64,000 nucleotides of DNA, from the NCBI RefSeq assembly GCF_008634025.1, contig NZ_PDCM01000001.1, forward strand, positions 1-64,000, given 5' to 3'. The stretch's first letter is position 1. Each line of letters starts with the position of its first letter. The position numbers and the translations under genes were made by a program. The notes under the pieces are model-generated. The model saw nothing but the letters and a program-made list of their open reading frames with translations, searched no databases and was not told where the DNA came from. Of this stretch, positions 26,860-35,038 are shown one piece after another. Source of the DNA: Streptomyces albofaciens JCM 4342 (lineage in GTDB: Bacteria > Actinomycetota > Actinomycetes > Streptomycetales > Streptomycetaceae).

Positions 26860-27309
26860 CTAGTTCTCGGCGGTGTGTGTGCCGCCGTTGGTGGCTCGTT
26901 GACGTTGCAGGGTCTCGGTCATGTTGATGAATAGCTCGCGTTTGTGGGGGTCGACGATGCCCAGTTCGTCAGCGGCCTGTTCGGGCGTCATGGGGGTGTG
27001 GCGCGGTTGAGGTGATCGGACGTTTTCCAGTTCGCCGGCGCTGAGGATTCCTGCCGCAACGAGGACTTCGCCGAGTGGGAGGTCGAGGGCGTCGGCGAGT
27101 TGTTGCAGGGTGCGGGTTTCGGTGGTGGTCTGCCCGCTGAGCATTCGGCTTACGGTGCCGGCGCTTAGGCCGCTGTCCTTGATGAATCGGGTCTGCCCGC
27201 CGCCTCTGGGCCGCAGGTCGTAGCCGCGGCGTTCCAGTTGCTTCCGCAGCCAGGCGGCGAACTGTTCGGGAGATGTGCGCTCGCTACCGCGCACGGACCT
27301 ATGTTCCAT
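26860..27309 (-). CDS. Phage repressor (XRE-type helix-turn-helix)
   Basis: A 149-residue protein. The DNA-binding domain is at about residues 38-85 (TRFIKDSGLSAGTVSRMLSGQ, then LQQLADALDLPLGEVLVAAG). The C-terminus has a helix (TPEQAADELGIVDPHKRELFINM) that may dimerise. The start is ATG 27309. No Shine-Dalgarno is visible, but a TATGTT box ends six bases before the ATG, so the mRNA is probably leaderless. The start codon lies inside a palindrome, consistent with autorepression. It is divergent from the Cro-like gene, the classic immunity layout. Confidence 0.85.
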   Translation of the reverse strand: MEHRSVRGSERTSPEQFAAWLRKQLERRGYDLRPRGGGQTRFIKDSGLSAGTVSRMLSGQTTTETRTLQQLADALDLPLGEVLVAAGILSAGELENVRSPQPRHTPMTPEQAADELGIVDPHKRELFINMTETLQRQRATNGGTHTAEN

Positions 27310-27321
27310 GGATGGAACATA
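27301..27321 (-). promoter_or_regulatory. Operator A and leaderless repressor promoter
   Basis: Bottom strand TATGTT, CCATCC, ATG. The arms ATGTTCCAT and ATGGAACAT (27301-27309, 27312-27320) are exact complements around two central bases. The A of ATG lies where +1 is expected for the TATGTT box. Confidence 0.65.
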
Positions 27322-27520
27322 CCGCGCATGGATGGTCGTGCGCATGGGCGCTTTCGGCCAGGGGTGGCCGGTGTCCGATACATGCCGGTTCCCCCCTATC
27401 TCGATCGAACGTGCGACCGATTCTGATGGGGACGGCAAGCACTTGTCAATGGCATATGAAGCGAACCGCCCGGTTTGTTTTTCATGATCCCGACGACTGC
27501 ACGGTGTCGCACTCCTGTGC

Positions 27521-27539
27521 TACGTTCCATCCATGGACG
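27521..27539 (+). promoter_or_regulatory. Operator B and rightward early promoter
   Basis: TACGTT (27521-27526, extended by TGC), then CCATCC, then ATGGAC. The operator core GTTCCATCCATGGAC matches site A. A weaker match, TTCCGACCATGGA (27545-27557), follows with its centre 20 bases away. Confidence 0.65.
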
Positions 27540-27569
27540 GAGGTTTCCGACCATGGAGGGAGCAGACTC

Positions 27570-27776
27570 GTGTATGACCGGACTCTGTTGATCACCGCTG
27601 CCCGGCAGGCTGGCGACCTCACCCCGTCTGACACGGCAAAGAGGTTGAAGGTTGCGCGGAATACGGCGTGGCGCCTGTGGCGCGGGCACACCGCGCCAAG
27701 TGCCGCTGTAGCCGCGGCAGTTCAGGAGCACTACGGCGTGAGCGCCGGTCACCTGCTTAAGCGGGTGGCCGCATGA
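27570..27776 (+). CDS. Cro-like small helix-turn-helix protein
   Basis: A 68-residue protein, GTG at 27570 with GGAGGGAGC upstream. A single DNA-binding domain: LTPSDTAKRLKVARNTAWRL resembles a helix-turn-helix, then a helix with HYGVSAGHLLKR. First gene to the right of operators B, opposite the repressor, so a Cro or early regulator by position. It overlaps the next ATG (ATGA). A 14-codon reading frame from ATG 27533 overlaps its start and could couple translation. Confidence 0.75.
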   Translation: MYDRTLLITAARQAGDLTPSDTAKRLKVARNTAWRLWRGHTAPSAAVAAAVQEHYGVSAGHLLKRVAA

Positions 27777-27961
27777 GTGCCGCTGTGATCCCCCGCGAGC
27801 AGGCCATCGCCAACGCGCGCCGCGTGCTCGACGCCGCACGCCGCCGCCGCGACATGGACCGCGCCGCCGGGCGCCTGCCCGCCGAGGTCGAGCTGATCAT
27901 GCGTCGCCTCGAACGCGAGCAGCGCAAGCGATCTGCCGACGCGCACCGCATCGCCGCCTGA
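27773..27961 (+). CDS. Small basic helical protein
   Basis: A 62-residue, Arg/Ala-rich, almost entirely helical protein (NARRVLDAARRRRDMDRAAG..., ELIMRRLEREQRKR). The ATG overlaps the Cro-like stop. No family recognised; it may bind nucleic acid. Confidence 0.6.
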   Translation: MSAAVIPREQAIANARRVLDAARRRRDMDRAAGRLPAEVELIMRRLEREQRKRSADAHRIAA

Positions 27962-28030
27962 GATCCCCGAGCGGGCCGCCCGGATGCCGCCGAACGGCCC
28001 GCGTCACGACCGCCCAGAAAGGCACCGATC

Positions 28031-28432
28031 GTGAACACCGCCCACCGTACCCGCCCCCGTTTGCCCCGCGCCGCCCTCGCCGTTCAGGGCGCACGGGCCG
28101 CGCGCCGCCGCCTCGCCCGCCGCGACGTGATCGCCCGGCAGCTCGACGCCATCGCGCCCGGCACGGTCCACGTGCGGACCGTGCCCGTACGGACCGACCG
28201 CGACGGCCGGCCCCGTCTCGCGACGTGGGTTGCCCTCGACAACGCCCTCGGCCAGTCGGCCACCGCCGACCATGCCGCGCACCGCGCCGCCCGCGGCCTG
28301 CTGCGTCGGATGTTTCCTGGCGCCGACTGGACCCGGCCGTACACCTACGACGCCCGCACCGGCGACCTCACCCTCGACGAACCGGCCGCGCCCGCCGACC
28401 TCGGCCTCGACGCCCCGGAGTCGCGCCGATGA
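28031..28432 (+). CDS. Unknown early phage protein
   Basis: A 133-residue protein with GTG start (AGAAAGG upstream). Very basic N-terminal third, then a beta-alpha region (TVHVRTVPVRTDRDGRPRLATW) and an acidic Pro-rich end. It begins the tightly coupled early operon; its stop overlaps the next ATG. A hairpin (GCGGGCCG...CGGCCCGC, 27972-28001) lies just before it. Function not recognised. Confidence 0.6.
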   Translation: MNTAHRTRPRLPRAALAVQGARAARRRLARRDVIARQLDAIAPGTVHVRTVPVRTDRDGRPRLATWVALDNALGQSATADHAAHRAARGLLRRMFPGADWTRPYTYDARTGDLTLDEPAAPADLGLDAPESRR

Positions 28433-28806
28433 TCCGACCCCAGCTTTCCGCCGACGGCCGCGCCGTCCGTCTGCCGATCGCCGCCCGCGCCGAGCAGTTG
28501 CTCGACGACCTCGCCCTCGCCTACGCCGAGGACGCCGACGCCGTCGGCCGCCTGCTTACCGCGCATGCCGCCGCCGTCGTGCGCCTTGATCACGCCGTGG
28601 TGAGCGAGGACATGCCCGAGTACGAGCGCGCCATGCGGGCCGCCGCCGCCGACGGGAGCCGTGAGGCCCTGCTCGCCGAGGCGCCGGGCGCCGCCAGCCT
28701 CGACGACCTGCTCGCCCCTGACCAGGCCGTCACCCTCGCCGGCCGAATCACCCGCCTCGCCGCTCACATCCGCCACACCAGCACGAACCGGAGTCCGCGC
28801 ACGTGA
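28429..28806 (+). CDS. Unknown early phage protein, mostly helical
   Basis: A 125-residue protein, ATG overlapping the previous stop and its own stop overlapping the ERF start. Residues 15-60 and 90-118 are predicted helices from their hydrophobic pattern. No family recognised. The position directly before the recombinase suggests a recombination or replication accessory. Confidence 0.6.
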   Translation: MIRPQLSADGRAVRLPIAARAEQLLDDLALAYAEDADAVGRLLTAHAAAVVRLDHAVVSEDMPEYERAMRAAAADGSREALLAEAPGAASLDDLLAPDQAVTLAGRITRLAAHIRHTSTNRSPRT

Positions 28807-29924
28807 CCGTCACCACCCTGCCCACCGCCCTTACCGACCCGCGCACGACCGCCCCCTCGGTCCCGGCCCGCACGCCCGACGTGGTGTACGTGCCCGCCCC
28901 CGAGAGCGCCCCGGCGGACGCACCGCGCGTGTTCACCGCGATCAACGCCGTCATGCGCGCCGCTATGCCGGTCGGGAAGGACCGGCGCAACGAACAGCAG
29001 AACTACTCCTTCCGCGGCATCGACGACGTGATGTCCGCCATGGCCGGCCCGATGCGCGAGCATGGCGTGTTCATCCTGCCGACGATCGCAGAGCACCAGC
29101 AGCAGCGCGACGGGAAGATGACCCGCACGTTGATCACGATGCGGTACCGCGTGTACGGGCCCGCGGGAGACTGCCTGGTTGCCGACGTGCCGGGCGAAGC
29201 GTTCGACTACGCCGACAAGAGCACCAACAAGGCCCAGTCGGCCGCCCTCAAGTACCTCTTGTTCACGCTGTTCATGCTGCCGGTGGACGGGCGCAGCATC
29301 GACGACGGCGACCGCCACCACCCCGAGCCGCCGGCCGAGCACCGCGCCGAGCAGGCGCAGCGCCAGCAGCGCAACCAGGACCGGCGCCAGCAGCGCGGGC
29401 AGCAGCGCCAGCAGCAGCCGCGACGCAGCACCCGCGCCGAGGCCGGGCCGTGGGAGCAGCCGCCCGCCCAGCAGCGGCCGACCAGTCCGCGCCGCGACTA
29501 CCTCGCCGAGGCCGAGCAGGCGACCAGCCGCGAGCAGTTCGCCGCCGTACGCGCCGCCGCCGCCAAGGCAGGCGCCCCGGCCGACTACCTCGCCCGCCTC
29601 GACCAGATCGCCGCACAGAAGCAGGCGACCGCCCAACAGCAGCAGCCCGCCGCGCCGCAGCCCGGCCCGATCGCCGACGCACCGCGCCAGGCGATGGAGT
29701 GGACGCAGGGCGCCACGCCGGCCGAGCAGCCGGTCGACCAGGAGCAGGCCGCCGCGCTGGGCGAGCTGTACGACGCCGCCCGCACGGCGGGGGTGTCCGA
29801 CCGTACCGAGGTCGACGAGCTGTTCAGCGCCCGCCACAAATGCGCCCCGCAGGCCGCCACCGTCGAGCAGATACGCGAGATGCGCGACGACCTGCTCGAC
29901 GCCGCGAAGGGGGCGAGCGCATGA
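28803..29924 (+). CDS. ERF-family single-strand annealing recombinase
   Basis: A 373-residue protein. The ERF domain covers about residues 42-175, with NYSFRGIDDVMSAM and EAFDYADKSTNKAQSAALKYLL, both strong family marks. A Gln/Arg-rich low-complexity linker follows (about 178-225), then a C-terminal helical region with two internally similar pieces. ERF proteins anneal complementary single strands, supporting phage recombination and genome circularisation or repair; the SSB gene downstream fits this role. GTG start in a GTGA overlap. Confidence 0.88.
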   Translation: MTVTTLPTALTDPRTTAPSVPARTPDVVYVPAPESAPADAPRVFTAINAVMRAAMPVGKDRRNEQQNYSFRGIDDVMSAMAGPMREHGVFILPTIAEHQQQRDGKMTRTLITMRYRVYGPAGDCLVADVPGEAFDYADKSTNKAQSAALKYLLFTLFMLPVDGRSIDDGDRHHPEPPAEHRAEQAQRQQRNQDRRQQRGQQRQQQPRRSTRAEAGPWEQPPAQQRPTSPRRDYLAEAEQATSREQFAAVRAAAAKAGAPADYLARLDQIAAQKQATAQQQQPAAPQPGPIADAPRQAMEWTQGATPAEQPVDQEQAAALGELYDAARTAGVSDRTEVDELFSARHKCAPQAATVEQIREMRDDLLDAAKGASA

Positions 29925-30490
29925 CCGCCGAGCAGCAGACCGCCGAGCAGCCGGTCGCGTCCCTGCGTGACCTCGCCCTCGAAGAGGCCGCCCTCGACCT
30001 GCTCGCGGCCCGCGTCGCCGCCGCCAAGAAGAACGTACGGACCCGGATGCAGCGCGCCCTCGACGACGCCGCCACGCGCGACGGAGTCGAGCGGATCGCC
30101 GCCACCCTGCCCGGCGGCGAGCAGGTCGCCACGATCTCTCTGCGCAAGGGCGAGACCGGGCCCGTGGTCACCGACGAGGAAGCCCTCGCCCGATGGCTGC
30201 GTCAGACGTGGCCCGATCAGGAGTGGACCGAGACCCGCATCGTGCGCACCGTCAAGCCGTGGCGCCTGGCCGAGCTGATCGCCGAAATGCAGGCCGCCGG
30301 CGCCGCGCGCATCGCCGACCGCACGACCGGTGAGGTACACGACGTGCCGGGCGTGGTCATCAAGCCGACCCGCGCCCGCACCCACGCCCTGACGTGGCGC
30401 ACGGGCGGCAAGGACGCGACGGCCGAGGCATGGCGCACCGGCGCCCTCGCCCGGCAGTTCGCCGCGATCACCGCGGGGGGTGGCCAGTGA
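29921..30490 (+). CDS. ERF-associated early protein
   Basis: A 189-residue protein coupled to erf by ATGA. The N-terminus is a helical hairpin (LRDLALEEAALDLLAARVAAAKK), then a compact domain with TISLRKGETGPVVTDEEALARW. It keeps company with recombinases in actinophage early operons. No catalytic motif is visible, so no function is assigned. Confidence 0.6.
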   Translation: MTAEQQTAEQPVASLRDLALEEAALDLLAARVAAAKKNVRTRMQRALDDAATRDGVERIAATLPGGEQVATISLRKGETGPVVTDEEALARWLRQTWPDQEWTETRIVRTVKPWRLAELIAEMQAAGAARIADRTTGEVHDVPGVVIKPTRARTHALTWRTGGKDATAEAWRTGALARQFAAITAGGGQ

Positions 30491-31104
30491 GCACCCCCAC
30501 CGTCGTCAGCCTCGACGCCGCCCGCCGTCTGCTCGACTCCGCCCCCATCGATGCCGTGCCCGGACAGCTCGCCGTCGAGGAGGCTTCCGCGAAGGCGCCG
30601 GCGCCCGTGCCGCCAGGTCTCGCCGAGGCGTTCGCCGCGCGCACCCGCGCCACCGAGGGCGGACACCAGGAGTGGACCGGCACGCGCACCGCGTCCGGTG
30701 CAGGAAGGTTTCGCCACCGCGGCGTGAACTACACCGCCTATCAGGCCGCGTTCATCCTGCGGACCGGCCGCGCCCCCGTCGGGACCGTGCGGCCCACGTG
30801 CGACGTGCCGCGGTGCTGCGCCCCCGAGCACGTCGACGACCGGGCCACCCGGCAGCGCGACCGCGCGGCCCTCGCCGCCGTCAAGGGCATGACCCACAAG
30901 GCCCCGTCGTGCGAGCACGACCAGGCCGTACACGGCCGCCACCGTGCCGACGGCCGCCGGTACTGCGACGCGTGCAACCAGATGCCGCGATGCGAGCACG
31001 GCAACCCCGGTTGCGGCGCCCGCCCGGCCCGGCCCTACCCGTGCGGCCCGCGGTGTGACGAGCACCAGCCCGCCCACACCCGCCCGTTCTACACCGCCGC
31101 CTGA
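30487..31104 (+). CDS. HNH-like zinc-binding protein
   Basis: A 205-residue protein with GTG start. Residues 63-127 look like a divergent HNH nuclease: EWTG...GAGRFRHRGVNYTAYQAAF, then C105...C110-C111...H115 and an Arg-rich helix where Asn is usual. The last 65 residues contain about nine Cys and several His in pairs (CEHD, CDACN, CEHGNPGC, CGPRCDEH), a second metal-binding module. The catalytic His-Asn set is incomplete, so activity is uncertain. Confidence 0.6.
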   Translation: MSTPTVVSLDAARRLLDSAPIDAVPGQLAVEEASAKAPAPVPPGLAEAFAARTRATEGGHQEWTGTRTASGAGRFRHRGVNYTAYQAAFILRTGRAPVGTVRPTCDVPRCCAPEHVDDRATRQRDRAALAAVKGMTHKAPSCEHDQAVHGRHRADGRRYCDACNQMPRCEHGNPGCGARPARPYPCGPRCDEHQPAHTRPFYTAA

Positions 31105-31108
31105 CCGC

Positions 31109-31147
31109 CCCGGGGCGAGGCCGAGCCGCTGCGCCCCTCGCCCCGGG
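31109..31147 (+). terminator. GC-rich hairpin after HNH-like gene
   Basis: CCCGGGGCGAGG (31109-31120) and CCTCGCCCCGGG (31136-31147) form a 12-bp stem without a T run. It lies between two early genes. Confidence 0.4.
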
Positions 31148-31172
31148 CGCCCACCCAAGGAGCACAACCCCC

Positions 31173-32129
31173 GTGACGTGGTTCAAAGTCGACGACACGT
31201 TTTACGGCCACCCGAAGACGCTCAAGGCCGGTAACGCCGCCGTCGGTCTGTGGGTCAAGGCCGGCGCCTACGCCGCCCAGCACCTCACCGAGGGCGTCGT
31301 GCCGGGTGTCGTCGCCCAGCTCTACGGCACCGCCCCGCAGGCCCGCAAGCTGGTCGCCGCCGGTCTGTGGCATGAGCACGGGCACACGTGCCCGCACCCG
31401 AAGTGCAAGCAGCCGGCCCCCGGCGACTACTTCATGCACGACTTCCTGATCTACAACCCCACCCGCGCCAAGGTCGAGGGCGAGCGCGCACGCTCCGCCG
31501 AGCGTCAGCAGCGGGCCCGCGAGAGGGCCGCCGAGCAGCGGAACCAGGAGCGTAATCGCTCCGATTCGAGCGCGAATCGTCCGCGAATCGATGACGATCC
31601 GGCGCCGGAAAACGGTGAACCGTCCGCGAATCAGATCGCGTTTCCGGATGACATCACAGGTCAGGCGCCTACGTCACACCGTGACGTGCCGGAGGCGTCA
31701 CGGTCCCCCCGACCCGACCCGGCCCGACCCGCTGTACCTCCTACGGAGGTACAGCAAGCTAGCTACTCGACCCCCGCCGTTCCGGTGAACATCCGACCGT
31801 TGCGCGACGCGCTCACCGCCGCGGGCGTCGTCGTCGAGTGGTCGCTCACCTCCCCCGAGTGGTTCCGCCTCGAAGCGATCGTGAAGCGCACCGCGGTCCC
31901 GGCCCTGGTCGACCACGCCCGCGAGCAGTGGCGCCGCGCCCGTTCCCGCCCGCGCTCCGCCCGGTACTTCCTGCCCGGCTGGTCCGCGCTCCCCCCGGTG
32001 CCCGCTGGGGGCCTGACCTCGCCCGGGGCCGACGTGATCCCCCTCGCCGTCGCCCGCCCCACCCGCAGCGCCCGCGCCGCCGATCTGTTCGCCGCCGCCC
32101 TCGAAAACCCCAAGGAGCACGCCCAGTGA
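31173..32129 (+). CDS. Replication-initiator-like protein (winged-helix type)
   Basis: A 318-residue protein with GTG start behind AAGGAGC. The N-terminus (MTWFKVDDTFYGHPK..., AAVGLWVKAGAYAAQHL...) is the typical opening of phage replication or DnaD-like proteins. A Cys/His insertion (HTCPHPKCKQPAPGDYF) lies at about 71-90. Residues 95-190 are charged and disordered. The C-terminal 110 residues form a second helical domain, possibly the helicase-loading part. The role is inferred from family resemblance and operon context. Confidence 0.6.
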   Translation: MTWFKVDDTFYGHPKTLKAGNAAVGLWVKAGAYAAQHLTEGVVPGVVAQLYGTAPQARKLVAAGLWHEHGHTCPHPKCKQPAPGDYFMHDFLIYNPTRAKVEGERARSAERQQRARERAAEQRNQERNRSDSSANRPRIDDDPAPENGEPSANQIAFPDDITGQAPTSHRDVPEASRSPRPDPARPAVPPTEVQQASYSTPAVPVNIRPLRDALTAAGVVVEWSLTSPEWFRLEAIVKRTAVPALVDHAREQWRRARSRPRSARYFLPGWSALPPVPAGGLTSPGADVIPLAVARPTRSARAADLFAAALENPKEHAQ

Positions 32130-32818
32130 ACCGCCGTGAAGTCGCTGCCCTGCTCGCCTACGCCGCCAAGTTGGACCCGCGCAGCGCGCCCACCGACGAA
32201 TCCGCCGCCGCGGAAACCCTCGATCAGTGGGCCGACCTGCTCGCCGACGTGCCGCCGGCCGCGCCGCACCCGACCGGCCGCGCGTGGGATGCCGCGCAGG
32301 TCGTACGCCACCACATCGCGACCAGCCCGTATCCGATCAAGCCGAGCGACGTGTCGCGCCCGTGGCACGCCTTCCGCCGCGACGTGGTCGACCGGCATCA
32401 CGACCCCGTGCCCGCCGTCGACCCGGACGACCCCGAGGCGTACCGCGCCGCCCTGGTTGCCACCCGGCACGCCGTCGCCACCGGCACCGCCCCGGCCGCG
32501 ACGTACCGCGAGTTGACCGGCGGCACCCGCGAGGAGCGCGAGCAGGCCGCCGCCGAACGCCTTGCCGCACTTGGCGACTACGTGCCCACGACCGTGCGCG
32601 ACGCCCTCGCCCCGTACCGCCCGCGCCAGGCCGAGCGGGAACGCCTCGCCACCGCCGATCTGCCCGACCCGCTCGACGTGACGTGCCCGTACGAGCAGTG
32701 CCGCGCCCGCGCCGGAACGCCGTGTGTGAACCGCCGCCGCCATCCGCGCCGCACCGCGCACCCCTCGCGTCTCGACCTCGCCACCGCCCGCCGCTACGCC
32801 CAGGAGTCGGCCGCATGA
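32126..32818 (+). CDS. Early protein with C-terminal zinc finger
   Basis: A 230-residue protein, GTG overlapping the previous stop. The first 190 residues are helical, with a middle stretch (YPIKPSDVSRPWHAFRRDVVDRHH) resembling replication accessory proteins. The C-terminus has CPYEQCRARAGTPC followed by a basic HPRRTAHPSR, a zinc knuckle widespread in actinophages. Coupled on both sides. Confidence 0.6.
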   Translation: MNRREVAALLAYAAKLDPRSAPTDESAAAETLDQWADLLADVPPAAPHPTGRAWDAAQVVRHHIATSPYPIKPSDVSRPWHAFRRDVVDRHHDPVPAVDPDDPEAYRAALVATRHAVATGTAPAATYRELTGGTREEREQAAAERLAALGDYVPTTVRDALAPYRPRQAERERLATADLPDPLDVTCPYEQCRARAGTPCVNRRRHPRRTAHPSRLDLATARRYAQESAA

Positions 32819-33294
32819 ACCGCAACAAGAAGCACCCCGACCGCATACCGCACCGCCGCCGCGGAACCACGCCCGACCGCACGAAGAACACCCGCGGGTT
32901 TCTCGTCACGGGATCGTGGGACCAGCGGCCGGACCATCCCGCGGTGAAGCCGACCAGCGACCGCGCCGCCGCGCGCCGCATCGCCCGCGACATGGCCGAC
33001 AAGGGCGCATACGTGATCGTCGAGGAGCACCGCGGACATGGGCAGTGGCGCACGCTGTACGAGGTCGACGGGCCCACACTGCTTGCCGACCGTCGCCGGG
33101 CCGCCGACGAGGAGCGCCGGCGCATCGAGGAGGAGCAGCGGGCCGCCGCCGCGGCCGAGGCCGCCCGGGTCGCCGCCGCCGAGCAGGCCGCGCGCGACCG
33201 CGACGCCCTCGCCCGGTTGATGGTGCGCCCGCCGGTCGCCCGCGATCAGTGCGGACGCCGTGACGCCCGGCACGTCACCGGGGCGCAGCGATGA
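32815..33294 (+). CDS. Basic coiled-coil early protein
   Basis: A 159-residue protein. Very basic first 30 residues, a small mixed domain (residues 45-90), then a long Glu/Arg/Ala coiled coil (about 90-140). The ATG overlaps the previous stop. No family recognised. Confidence 0.6.
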   Translation: MNRNKKHPDRIPHRRRGTTPDRTKNTRGFLVTGSWDQRPDHPAVKPTSDRAAARRIARDMADKGAYVIVEEHRGHGQWRTLYEVDGPTLLADRRRAADEERRRIEEEQRAAAAAEAARVAAAEQAARDRDALARLMVRPPVARDQCGRRDARHVTGAQR

Positions 33295-33461
33295 TCCCCG
33301 CCGCCGCCCGCGCGGTCGTGCGCGCCGCCGTCGAGACCGCGCAGCGCGACGAGCTGCTGCACTGCGATGACGTGGCCGAGCAGGTCGTCGAAGAACTGAC
33401 GGCCCAGGGCTGGACGATCACGCTCGCCGAATCCCCCACCGGCCCCCCAGCAGCCGCGTAA
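33291..33461 (+). CDS. Small early protein
   Basis: A 56-residue protein whose ATG overlaps the previous stop (ATGA). One amphipathic region (VAEQVVEELTAQGWTITL) resembles a small alpha-beta fold. It ends the first early operon before operator C. Function unknown. Confidence 0.55.
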   Translation: MIPAAARAVVRAAVETAQRDELLHCDDVAEQVVEELTAQGWTITLAESPTGPPAAA

Positions 33462-33510
33462 CCCGCGCCGGGGGCGGTAATTGAAGCGGGATGCGCCGCC
33501 CCCTACGCGC

Positions 33511-33529
33511 TATGGTCCATCCATGGATG
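33511..33529 (+). promoter_or_regulatory. Operator C and second early promoter
   Basis: TATGGT (33511-33516), CCATCC, ATGGATGG. Same order and spacing as sites A and B. No good -35 is seen. A related half-palindrome, ACATCCATGGAC, covers the HNH start at 33589, and ATGTAG/CTACAT (33553-33570) can form a hairpin between them. Confidence 0.6.
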
Positions 33530-33588
33530 GTGCGAACCATTCACGGAAAGAACATGTAGAACGACTACATCCCGACGGAGGTACATCC

Positions 33589-34101
33589 ATGGACCGGCCC
33601 ACCCCGGCCGCACGGTTCGCCGCCAAGGTGACCACCGCCGGCCCCTGGTCACTCCGCCGAGACTGCCCCGGCCCCTGCCACCTGTGGGCCGGAGCCACCA
33701 ACGAGAAGGGCTACGGGTCCTTTTGGGTCGACGGCCACACCGTCAAGGCCCACCGCTACGCCTACGAGCAGGCCCACGGGCCCATACCGACAGGTCTTGA
33801 GGTTGACCACCGGTGCCGCCGCCGCGAATGCGTCGCCCCCGCCCACCTCGACGCCGTCACCCACCGCACCAACATCCTTCGGTCGACGAACCACGTCGCC
33901 GCCCGCGCCGCCGTCACGCACTGCCCCGCCGGCCACCCCTATGACCAGGCGAACACCGTCCGCGCGAAGAACGGGACACGGAAATGCCGGACGTGCAAGA
34001 ACGCGTCCGCCCGCGCCGCCCGCGCCGCAAAACGCGAGGCCCCCCTCGCCTCCGTCACACCGATTCGACCGACCGCCCCCACCCTCGAAAGGGCCGCGTA
34101 A
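33589..34101 (+). CDS. HNH endonuclease
   Basis: A 170-residue protein. The HNH core is clear: [29 protein letters not shown] with His74, Cys81, His86 and Asn95. The upstream part ([17 protein letters not shown]...[12 protein letters not shown]) is the usual companion domain. A C-terminal zinc finger has CPAGHPY and CRTCKN. ATG 33589 has GACGGAGG upstream; ATG 33523, in frame and exactly at the leaderless position of operator C, would add 22 residues. It may be a homing-type or packaging-related nuclease; it is far from the terminases, so the former is likelier. Confidence 0.85.
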   Translation: MDRPTPAARFAAKVTTAGPWSLRRDCPGPCHLWAGATNEKGYGSFWVDGHTVKAHRYAYEQAHGPIPTGLEVDHRCRRRECVAPAHLDAVTHRTNILRSTNHVAARAAVTHCPAGHPYDQANTVRAKNGTRKCRTCKNASARAARAAKREAPLASVTPIRPTAPTLERAA

Positions 34102-34103
34102 CC

Positions 34104-34577
34104 ATGAGTGGCGACACCACAATCACGATGGTCGGCAACGTCGTTGCCGATCCCGAGTTGCGTTTTACCCCGTCCGGCGCTCCGGTCTGCAACTTTCGCA
34201 TGGCCAACACCCCCCGGAAGTTCAACCGCCAGGCCAACGAATGGGAGGACGGCGAGCCGCTGTTCCTCTCCGTGGCCGTGTGGCGCCAGCAGGCCGAGCA
34301 CGTCGCAGAATCGATTCAGCGCGGCACCCGCGTGATCGTCGTTGGCCGCCTCACTCAGCGCCAGTACGAGGACCGCGAAGGCAAGACCCGTTCCTCGTAC
34401 GAGATCCAGGCCGACGAGGTCGCCCCGTCCCTGCTCCGCGCAACCGCCGTCGTGACCAAGGCCGGTAGCGCCCAGGGAGCCCAGCAGCCGTACGGCCAGC
34501 AGTCCCAGAGCTACGCCCAGCAGCCCGCGGCCGACCAGTGGTCGACGGGCGGATACAGGGACGAAGCCCCGTTCTGA
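34104..34577 (+). CDS. ssb: Single-stranded DNA-binding protein
   Basis: A 157-residue SSB. The OB-fold covers residues 1-112 ([49 protein letters not shown]). A Gln-rich linker follows, then the acidic tip DEAPF that binds partner proteins. It follows the HNH gene by two bases and probably shares its promoter. Confidence 0.95.
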   Translation: MSGDTTITMVGNVVADPELRFTPSGAPVCNFRMANTPRKFNRQANEWEDGEPLFLSVAVWRQQAEHVAESIQRGTRVIVVGRLTQRQYEDREGKTRSSYEIQADEVAPSLLRATAVVTKAGSAQGAQQPYGQQSQSYAQQPAADQWSTGGYRDEAPF

Positions 34578-34580
34578 TCA

Positions 34581-34618
34581 GCGGCCCGCGGCCGGCCGCA
34601 CGTCCGGTCGCGGGCCGC
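34581..34618 (+). terminator. Hairpin after ssb
   Basis: GCGGCCCGCG (34581-34590) and CGCGGGCCGC (34609-34618) form a perfect 10-bp stem with further internal pairing. No T run; 85 bases remain before the next gene. Confidence 0.5.
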
Positions 34619-34702
34619 CCCGCGCGCGCACGACGTGGTGTTCACCGTCGACACCGCGAACCCACGTCGTCCCCACCCACCCCGAGACAGGAGCCACGCC
34701 CC

Positions 34703-35038
34703 ATGACCCGCACCGCCGACGCCGAGCCGTTCACGGTCAACGACGTACGCGACGCCCTCGACTTCAACGCCGGCACCGCCTCGCTAGCCCTGCTCACGCT
34801 CCGCGACATCCTGCTCGGCTGCACCTCGCTCACCCCCGAGCGCGCCCTCGCCACCGCCCGTATCCTGCTCGCCGCTCACACCCGCGAACTTGCCGCCCTC
34901 GCCCGCCAGCACATCGACGACTACCGCGACGAGCACGGCGTGACCCGCCGCACCCGCGGCCTGCTCACCGGAATGCAGGCCATCCGCCGACGCCTCGACC
35001 AGCACGCCGCCGACCTCGACGAGCAGGTCACCCGATGA
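34703..35038 (+). CDS. Small helical early protein
   Basis: A 111-residue, all-helical protein (ERALATARILLAAHTRELAALARQHIDDY...). ATG at 34703 behind GACAGGAG; stop overlaps the next ATG. No family recognised. Confidence 0.6.
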   Translation: MTRTADAEPFTVNDVRDALDFNAGTASLALLTLRDILLGCTSLTPERALATARILLAAHTRELAALARQHIDDYRDEHGVTRRTRGLLTGMQAIRRRLDQHAADLDEQVTR

